Positions 55,568 to 63,111 of a stretch of DNA of 63,111 nucleotides are shown here, in pieces. The stretch comes from Vitrella brassicaformis (lineage: Eukaryota > Sar > Vitrellaceae). Where the stretch lies: contig CDMY01000497.1 of the NCBI GenBank assembly GCA_001179505.1, positions 1 through 63,111 on the forward strand, given 5' to 3'. A model generated the notes under the pieces. That model ran no database searches. It had not been told where the DNA came from and was given only the letters and a program-made list of their open reading frames with translations. How positions within the stretch are numbered: position 1 is the first letter of the stretch; the number at the start of each line of letters is the position of its first letter. The translations under genes were made by a program, and so were the position numbers.

Positions 55568-56923
55568 ATGGGGAATCAGGTGATCGTCAGCAGCAGCCAG
55601 GCTGTCTCGCCAGCAATTGGCAACGAACAAATCGATTTCATCCACAGCCTGGGCCGGGATGCGCTTCACACCCTCGAGGACACCGGCAGCATCAGATCCT
55701 CGGCCCTCTTCCTCGCACAGATAGACTTCTCACCCGCCGTCCTCCGGAGTCGCCTGGGGCGGTCACTCGCAGCAAAGGGGCTGGAGGGTGTGATTCAATT
55801 TGACCAACAGCTGGACGCGAAGCTGCTGCTGAAGGCCATCTGGCTGGTGGACACGCAGCGGTGGACGGAAGTGGCCAATGCGCTCCGGCTGGCGGCGCAG
55901 AGGCGCTTCTGTCAGCTGCCGGTCAACCTCACGGTGCAAGACATGGAGAGGCACCCGACCAAGCAGGTACGTACGTACATGACTCAAGAAGACGGGCAGA
56001 GGGAAGATGCAAGGGTGTGTGCGTGTTGTGTGCGTGTTGTGTGGTGCTCATGTAGGGGTTTGCTTAGCCGATGTGCGCGTGATTGCGTTGTGGAAGCTGG
56101 TCGGCAGACACGTCAACTTCGGCGGCAACTCCGGCCGTTTTGAGCTGTTCGACCAGCCGGGCGGCGGTGTGCGTGCCATCAAGGACAAGCCCGGCTACGA
56201 GCTGGACATCAACCCCCCCCCTCCCCCCCGCCCACCCATACCACACACACGCCATCAACGACAACCCCCCCGTCAGATCCTCACAAACGGCCGGTAGTGA
56301 CATGGCCACTCATGCATCGATGTCGGCATTCATCATAAGGGTGATCCTGGACGTCCGTCCAGTGGCGAATTGGCCCCCGGGCAATACTCCTATGGTCTTC
56401 GTAGACCGGTACGCAGGACACACCACACTCAGGCAGACCCAAATCTATCCATCCATCCATCACGGCCTCTTCCCTCTGTTACCTGTTGGTCTCCTCAGGC
56501 ATGCCCACGGCGGTGTGCTGGACGGCCTCCTCAACCACTCGCCCCACCAGCCCCCCGACCGATGCACCGCCATTATGGCGGTGCGGGTGGACGACGACGA
56601 TCCCCGCGCTGAGGTCCGGCGGCTGCTGCTGACGCCGTTCGACAGCCCATTCGTCGCGGAGATCTTTCTCGTCACCCCATTCGTCGACACGAACGAAGGT
56701 GAGGGAGGGGTCATGCATCCTCTGTTGACTGGGCCATCCTCCGATATGTGTTGTTTCGCTGAATGCAGTGGGTGTGTTCGTTAGCACCAACGAGGCGCCC
56801 GTAGGTGATGCATCGGATGCCTTCATGGACCGCCGGCCCGCCACCGCCCCCCTGGTGGGCGGCCTGCTGACCAACGCCATCGCAGACATGTTCATCTACC
56901 AGAAAGAGAGAGCTCAGCAATAA
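55568..56923 (+). CDS. Unrecognised protein with possible N-myristoylation start
   Basis: Begins MGNQVIVSSSQAVSPAIGNE (ATG 55,568); Gly at position 2 could be myristoylated. The first exon (to about 55,966) has helices such as LLLKAIWLVDTQRWTEVANA. Further exons give VIALWKLVGRHVNFGGNSGR (from about 56,076), ILDVRPVANWPPGNTPMVFV (about 56,345), HAHGGVLDGLLNHSPHQPPD (about 56,500) and VGVFVSTNEAPVGDASDAFM. The protein ends ADMFIYQKERAQQ with TAA at 56,921. The last exons alternate strands and loops like a compact alpha/beta domain (TAIMAVRVDDDDPRAEVRRL, AEIFLVTPFVDTNE). I do not recognise the family. The segment at 56,200-56,290 (a proline run) probably contains an intron boundary. Confidence 0.6.
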
Positions 56924-57343
56924 AGGCTGGTCAGGCGAGCTGTGTGGTGGAAATAGAGTAGTGAATGGGGGCTGGGACCAATGAACGATATGGGCGTGTG
57001 CAGTGTTGCCGATACTGATGGATGGATGGATGGCAGTATGGCAGTCAATGGACAGTTCATATGTGTGGACAGTGCAGTGCAGATCAGCCATTGCATGGTG
57101 GTTGATACACAACTACCACTTGACCCACACATGAGAGAAATGCATGGATCCACACACATGAAATGGTCAGTCAGAGGAAGCGTCCCTCGATGCACCATTT
57201 ACACAGACAGACATCCACTGTACAAGCATCCGTCGACACCATACTCATAGCACCAAAAACACCACAGACACAATCACACGAGTGCCCCCCCCACCGTGGT
57301 TGTCGTCGTGGTCAGGTCACTCGGCTGGGGCTTGATCTCATAG
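56924..57343. other. Spacer between convergent genes
   Basis: Short ORFs and a GGAT run near 57,020. No gene seen. Confidence 0.5.
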
Positions 57344-58303
57344 CTAGGGGTACGCCAACGGGGCGTAGTTGAGAGAGCAGCGCACCCAGCCGGGAGATGA
57401 GATGCCCTGACAAGACAAGACAAGACAACCCAGCCCACACACGCATCGCATCCATCGCAACGATGGTCAGTCATCGCTGTCTGCCTGCGTGTGTGCTCTC
57501 GGACCGACCTGGCGCAGCCAGTTGTGCGTTGGTCTGAGAGAGGACCGGTATTGTACGGTGAGGAGCTCGTCGCAGTGGCGGAGAAAGCGGTAGAGCTGAC
57601 TGCCTGGCCTTCCCTGACGCCCTCCCTGCTCACCTTTTGCAGTAGAGCCAGTTTTTTGTTGCGAGGCGCCGGATGCGTGTGCCGTGTCGCTGGCTGACCA
57701 CGGGGAGATTGCTCATGAGGAGAGAGAGGATCGACTGACACACTTGGCTTCGCGAGTGTGTGACCGCCCGATGCACACGTTATTGGGGAAGAAAGACATA
57801 CCAATCGTTCTGACTGAAACCAAACACACAGACAGATAGACAGATAGACAGACAGACAGACGAATGAATGATATATCGGTCCATTTTGCCAGTCAGTCTG
57901 TCCATTTTGGCATGCAGACGAATGATCATTTGCTCTGCGCGTGTCGTGTGTCGTGTCGTGCCTTACTTAGACACAATGAGGACTTACTGCGTCTTTCTGT
58001 TTGTCTGAGTTGAGTTGCCCTGTATGTATGTTTCTCGAGCGGATACGTACTTGCGCCCATAAGCAAACAACACGGTCACTGGTGCACTGCACCTCGTGAC
58101 TGACATTGCGGCTCTTGCCTGCCTGCACTCAAGAACAAGGGACACACAAATCCATCTACGGATGTGTGAGTCGACTTTGTGTGAGTGAGTGCATCCCCTC
58201 CCTCTCAGCCATGACCTCCGCCGCCAGTGGAAGACACCTCCCTACCTTCGTTCTTGTCGCTGGGGGTGTTCTTGCCGCCGCAGAGCGTCTCGCTGGTCTG
58301 CAT
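57344..58303 (-). CDS. Small basic protein, unrecognised
   Basis: The 3' part is well supported: exon 57,634 to about 57,689 or 57,716 (QRHGTRIRRLATKNWLYCK), exon 57,509-57,599 (QLYRFLRHCDELLTVQYRSS, then LRPTHNWLRQ) and exon 57,344-57,406 (GISSPGWVRCSLNYAPLAYP, stop TAG). It may start at MSNLPVVSQRHG (ATG 57,716). Alternatively it may continue upstream through exons reading MQTSETLCGGKNTPSDKNE (ATG 58,303), GKSRNVSHEVQCTSDRVVCL, GNSTQTNRKT and HQNDW, whose phases also agree. The size and basic, aromatic character recall small mitochondrial or ribosomal proteins, but I cannot name a family. Confidence 0.5.
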
Positions 58304-58749
58304 TGCCTTGGGCTGACTCAGTCAGGACCCACTTAATTGCCGAAGTTGGTCATTCATTCATGTGCGGCTCGCCGGCATCTTGCCGCTGGTGTGTGTCGTT
58401 GTCCACCACTCCTTTCCTTCCCGGTGAGGTGAGCTGAGCTGCTTCTTCCACAGAGACTTCTGCCTGCTGCAGGGCGGTCCTGTGAAAGCATCTTATTCTC
58501 GGATGCGATGCGCACAACCGACCGACCTGAACGAAGGGCGGACACAACCAACAAGCAACGACAATGAATGCAATAAATCAATGAACAGATGGCTGGCCTG
58601 AGGTGGGGTGGTGTTTGCCTCTCTGATGCCGCTGCGTGCTGGCTGTGCATTCATTCATTCGTTGACTCATCGACCAGCACATACAGATGACCCAGCGGCA
58701 AACCAAGGGCATGAGGTATATATATATCGTCTGTCTGTCTGTCTGTCTG
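58304..58749. other. Spacer, no gene seen
   Basis: ATTC/CATT runs and a TATATATA stretch at about 58,717-58,725. No exon identified. Confidence 0.4.
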
Positions 58750-59440
58750 CCAGGCCGGTACGCAGCGGTCGAGGTGGCCCCCCGTCTGACCTTCGTTGAA
58801 GAGCTCTGCCTCGTCCTTGCTCCGCAGTGGTCGGATGTCGATGAGGAGGCCCTCCCTGCTTGTAGAAGATATTGACTGACTGGGACGGGGAGAGGGATGT
58901 CGTGTCGTAGATGAGTAGCGGTACAAAATCACCACCAACGCGACGACACGATGTGCGCCATCCCATCAGCTGGATGGCGTCGGCCACCCACCTCGCCCCT
59001 CCAGCCGACATACGAGGGCCTCTGTCTGTGACCCAGTGCCGACCACCGAAGTTGACCTCGTTCTTGACATCTCCAATCACCAACCTACAAACGAACACAC
59101 CGACGCACCACCGAGGGATGGATGAGCTAGCTAGCCGCACAGACCCATCATTGTGCGCATACCCTCTCAAATACGATGTCCCTTGTCCCCTGGCTGGGAT
59201 TGATCCAGTAGCAGGATGGATGGAGCTCTTGGAGCTCTCCTGGTACGGTGACCTACTTGCGGAAGGAAGGTGCCCTCTCCCTCCCATAGGCAGGCAGCGC
59301 TGTGACCATCTTGTCTTGATGGCCTTGTCCCTGTCCTGCTGCCAGAGGCGCTGCACTGCACGTCGGCAAAGCTGTGGATGTCATTCTCATGTATGGTCAT
59401 GTGCGAGTGGAGATCATCATCGTCCTCAGCGTACGTCCAA
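58750..59440 (-). CDS. Tentative multi-exon gene
   Basis: Exon-like segments read on the minus strand as RLWQQDRDKAIKTRWSQRCL (about 59,330), PATGSIPARGQGTSYLRG (about 59,200), LVIGDVKNEVNFGGRHWVTD (about 59,070) and EGLLIDIRPLRSKDEAELFN (about 58,800-58,860). The second and third join in phase 2. No start, stop or family could be fixed. Confidence 0.35.
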
Positions 59441-59906
59441 GTCACCAGTAGTAGTACTGTAGAGTGAGTGATTTGTTACTGCTGCCTTGGGCGAGGTCTG
59501 TGGTTGTATTGTCTTCGATCAACACGCCCAACATGCCGTCTGCACAGACAGACAGACAGAGAGATTTTGCTCATTTGACTTTCTGGCTGCTCCTTCCTGG
59601 CTGCGCTATGGCCTTCCTGTGCGCCTCTCTCCAACTGATCTGGGGATCTGTGCCGTTGTTGGTTGGTTGGTTGTGCTTTTCCTTCACACTTCTAAGCTCG
59701 CAGGGTTTGCCAACCGATCGGTGTGCTGGGGGTGTTTTCTCCCCTCATGTACTTGGCCATTCTTCTCGCTTGACGAATTCGACAGGAACAGGTGACACAC
59801 ACAACACACACACCCATCCATCCATATCATCCATCCATCCCCTGGATCCATCCATCCATTTCGCCATGCACCACGGTCCGGTCCTCTTCCCTCGATCAGA
59901 TCATAG

Positions 59907-62622
59907 ATGTCGGGTGTTGAGGCCGAGGCCGAGAAGGATATCGACATGGCAAACGAATCGGTCAGCGAACGATGATTCAACAAACGACAGCCGGGCATCT
60001 TCCGTGTGGGATTGGATACATTTGCCAGGATGAGGTCGTTGGCGTTGGTTTGGCTCAGCTCGAGTCCGAGTGTGTGTATGAAGTCGGCGACTTCCTCACC
60101 ACCATCGAGCGCAAGCCGCTCTCACTCGTGTGCCACCAGCTGCACCAGAAGACCACCGACGCGTCATACGGCATCCTTTACCGTGACCTCACCATCTCCA
60201 TCCTCGAACACAACTACTGGAAGAAGATCACCAACCTCACAGGCACACTCAAAACACGACTGGTGGGTGGGCGGATGGGCGGATGGGCGGGAGGAGGGAA
60301 AGGCATGGATGTCGAGTGGATGAATGGTTTTCTGTATGTGTGTGTGGGGGGGGGTCAGAGCAAGATCAACACGGCATTTATCGAGACCGACGCTGACGAG
60401 GATGTGCTGCCGTCTGTAGTGGAGGCATCGAGGCGTCCAACGCCACACTCAGCTACATCGGTGTGGACGACCCGGAGCGAGAGTGCTTCTTCAACGTGTT
60501 CGGCAACAGGGAGGGGGCGGGGGAGGGAGAGGGGATGGGGGAGGGGGGTAGGGAGCCAGTGGTGTTTGAGAAGACCCAGCAGCTACACCTCACGGATACA
60601 CGATACCTAGACCTAGCCGAGTAAGGGGAAGAGGGGCGGGAGGGGCTGCAGAGGTGCAAATCTTTTGGTTTGTGGTGTGTGTTGGTGTGTCGTGTTAGGG
60701 ATCGCAAGTGGGCGTTTCCGAGTCTGGAGGTGCTGAGTGTGGGCAAGGTGGACCAGGAGTGTGTCGACAAGTGCAACCACCTTCCGGCCGTCACCCACAT
60801 CGTGTCAGCTTCGCCGAAGATCACCTCCATCACGGCCGATGTCATCGTCGTCAAGGAGGGGGACGAGTGGCAGGCGTTCACAAGGTAGATGGAAGACTGG
60901 CGCGCCTCTGCTTTCGGTCTCACACACATCTTTCCTTCCCTCTTTATGTGTGCGTGTGTGTCGATGTCAGTTCGCTGAGTGGTTGTCCCAAGCTCACCAG
61001 CATCAGCGGCCTCTATCTCGTCCCGCCCGAGAATTACTACAGTGAACCTGAGTGAGCGGGGCCAGAAACTAGATGGGAGGGAGGTATGCACCATGTCATA
61101 TGTCCCTCTTCCTCCTGTCGTGTGTCAGTCCCGTTGAGTACATCTACGATCCGCTGGGCCGCCTCACCACGGCACTCGACACCAACTGGCGCACCGATGA
61201 CATGAAAGGTAGGGGAGTGGGTGGGGGTGGGCAGATTAAGACCACACACAGGGAGGGACTCTTTGCTACATGTGTCATCTGTGCTGTGCAGGTGTGGACA
61301 AGACCATCACCATTCACCATCGCTTCTCGTTTGGCGCCGACTTCAGCCGCCAGCTGACAGACCGCAGCGGCCCCAACCACTTCGTGCTGCAGGACCTGCT
61401 CAACTGGGCGGACGAGACCAAATGCCAAATCGTGTGGATGCCACGGTCGCCACGGTCGGTGAGACCTGCAGGGGGAAACGAACCGCAGACAGAGACGGGC
61501 ACATGCTCCGTGTCTATGTGTGTGTGTGTGTGTGTGTGTTGTGCAGTGCGGCCGACACTTTCGAGCCTTGCATCTTCGACAAGTTCGGCCCGCCGCAGTA
61601 TGACGACGTCGTCATTGACTGCAGCAAGGAGGCCCCGGACACAAAACCCCCGGCCCCGCACGGACCTGTAGGCCAACTCATCGCCAATCTGACGAAAAAA
61701 TGCGACGCGGTGAGAGAGGGGTGTATGGGGGAGGGAGGTGCAGCACACGGCCTAGAGCAAAATGTCTGCCCTGCTCCTTTTTCCGTTCCTTCTCTCGCAG
61801 GTCAAGTTTGTGTACGGCGGTGCCCCCCTGCACGACACGTGGGGGCAGCTGCTGACATTTCCCGCCGCCACCAAGCTCTCCATCTACCCCCGCGACGACG
61901 ACACCATGGCCGTCCGCCAGGTGGTGAGCAGCATCCCCGAGTGGCTGGTGGCCAAGGACCAGAACGGCAACAGCACCCATCTGCCGGCCATCCAGGACCT
62001 CTACATCGACATATATGGGTCTTCCAACACCTCTCACACCGACTCCTTGCCGACCGGTGCTGAGGCTGCCAGGCTGGAGCAGCTGTTGGGGGGTCTGGTG
62101 GGGGTGCGTAGGGTGTGGCTCGGGGCAAAGAGCCTCCGCGCCGTGTCGCAGTGTATGTCGTATCTGCATGCCCGTGAGCTGAAGAAGTTGCACATCAGCC
62201 TGGGCGAAAACCCAGCTGCGCTACCCGACTCATCACACGTGCCCGTGCCTAGCCTAGCCTACCCTTCCGTCAAGTCGCTGCGTGTGTCGAATGACTTTAG
62301 TAAGATCAGCAAGGGGTGCGCGCGGTCTGTCTTGTCTCTGCTCATGTCCATCAAGCCAGCCAAAGCCAGCATCGATCTGACGCTCAGCACAGAGTCACTC
62401 GCACCAGGCCAGGGCCAAGACAACGGCTTCGACAAGTATGTCTCTGCTTCCCTCAAGGATTTGCGGCTGGAAGCAGAGAGGAGGGTGGGGTCGGCCTACG
62501 ATGTGGTGTCGTCTGTGTGTAATGAGGGTAGCATCTCGTTGCGCATGTGGCTAGTGCTGAAGGAGGGGGGCAAGGGAGAGAAGGGCAAGGGGGGCAAGGG
62601 GGGAGGCAAGAAGGCCAAGTGA
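59907..62622 (+). pseudogene. F-box-like family gene, copy D (1-nt deletion)
   Basis: Paralogue of copy C with the same exons and a complete 3' end. It begins MSGVEAEAEKDIDMANES and has the F-box-like FLTTIERKPLSLVCHQL. At about 60,424 the run GGG of copy C is GG, so the exon after VLPSVVE shifts frame (ASRRPTPHS instead of IEASNATLS). The original frame then stays open for the rest of the exon: DDPERECFFNVFGNREG, then EPVVFEKTQQLHLTDTRYLD. Later exons are undamaged, including the six-A run at about 61,695 that is shortened in C. The gene ends SLRMWLVLKEGG followed by a Lys/Gly-rich tail, TGA at 62,620. It is either a recent pseudogene or an error in a G-run. Confidence 0.7.
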
Positions 62623-63111
62623 GTGAGGCGATGTGGGCGGTTGGTGCAGATGGTGGGCAGGTAGGTAGCATGATTTGCCGGAGGAACCGACCGTCTCACT
62701 CACTGGCATCCGTAGAATGGGCACAATCGAATTCGATTCGTGTATGTTTGCATACCTATCCCCACCCCTCTTCTAATTCGCCATCGCGCGTGTGTGAGGA
62801 TGGCCTACCACGGCCATTCAGCACGTCGCCATTCCACTGTCGGTGTGCATGTCTGAGTGTGTGTGTGTGTGTTTGGTGTTGGGTGTGGGCATCGGACTGA
62901 CTGCATGGGCAGGGAGGCGTTACATGAATGGACAATAACCGGTAGCTGATGTCATTGGATTGAATCTCTTGGTTCCCTCCCTAACATACAAAGTCAACTC
63001 ACCATCCCGATCTGCCTAGCCAACGTACTGCCTACTGATGCGTTCCCATTACGAGAAACAAACAAGACACGCATGGGAATCAGTCAAGCAATCATCGGCT
63101 ACCTGTCACCA
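62623..63111. other. 3' flank of copy D with repeat X copy 2
   Basis: No gene seen. Repeat X copy 2 begins at about 62,888 and reaches the window end, in the same orientation as copy 1, which precedes gene C. Confidence 0.6.
62888..63111. repeat. Repeat X, copy 2 (downstream of gene D)
   Basis: Matches 40,775-41,005 over its full visible length with a few substitutions and small indels. In copy 1 this sequence is followed by gene C about 370 bases later. Confidence 0.9.

Noticed and set aside
57590-57599. LYR motif (QLYRFLR) as evidence of an LYRM protein
   Set aside because: The motif is not near the N-terminus in the longer model, and the rest lacks the three-helix LYRM pattern.
1-63111. 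tRNA, rRNA or transposase genes
   Set aside because: I found no cloverleaf with A and B boxes, no rRNA-like conserved stretch and no DDE, reverse transcriptase or recombinase motifs by eye. A tRNAscan, Rfam or repeat-library search would be needed to be sure.

Overview
The window looks like nuclear DNA from a gene-dense, GC-rich protist with many short introns. Genes lie on both strands. They are split by introns of roughly 40-250 nt with GT-AG ends (two appear to be GC-AG), and introns and spacers are full of (TCTG)n, (CA)n/(TG)n and (TCCA)n microsatellites. Histone H2A, SUMO-pathway enzymes, a two-RRM RNA-binding protein and large paralogous repeats confirm a eukaryote. The style fits an alveolate alga, most like a chromerid such as Vitrella, but that is an inference from style and no species marker is present. 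All exon joins were made by eye from splice-site phase. Starts and terminal exons are the weakest parts.

Left part (1-13,350): a PIAS/Siz-type SUMO E3 ligase (+), a decayed RING-like gene (+), an unrecognised membrane protein (-), a short coiled-coil gene (+) and a Ulp1/SENP-type SUMO protease (+). Enzymes that attach and remove SUMO thus lie about 6.5 kb apart.

Centre-left (13,800-23,200): one very large minus-strand gene. A signal peptide is followed by an array of Trp-rich 'GIARW/GIQRWGW' repeats, spread over many micro-exons and one long exon, then by a complete subtilisin-like protease with Asp, His and Ser motifs, beta-rich C-terminal regions and a PAN/apple-like Cys domain. Nearly every splice phase fits, so I read it as one secreted protein of about 2,000 residues. 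This is the most unusual object in the window.

Centre (23,300-32,200): an ankyrin gene broken by an in-frame stop (+), histone H2A with a proline-rich and acidic tail (-), two exons of a membrane-protein fragment (-), several kb with nothing I recognise, and an RRM protein (-).

Right part (32,200-63,111): a segmental-duplication landscape. Two families of large F-box-like genes each occur twice (A at 32.2 kb, B at 44.3 kb; C at 41.4 kb, D at 59.9 kb). A and B carry a shared downstream flank, which now ends just 5' of two unrelated genes: a ubiquitin-like/coiled-coil gene and a TPR-MYND gene. B, C and D each carry a single-base lesion and only A looks intact. Between 53.5 and 59.4 kb lie a basic small gene, a DUF3179-family gene, an unknown plus-strand gene and two tentative minus-strand genes. 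A 300-base assembly gap lies at 44,025-44,324.
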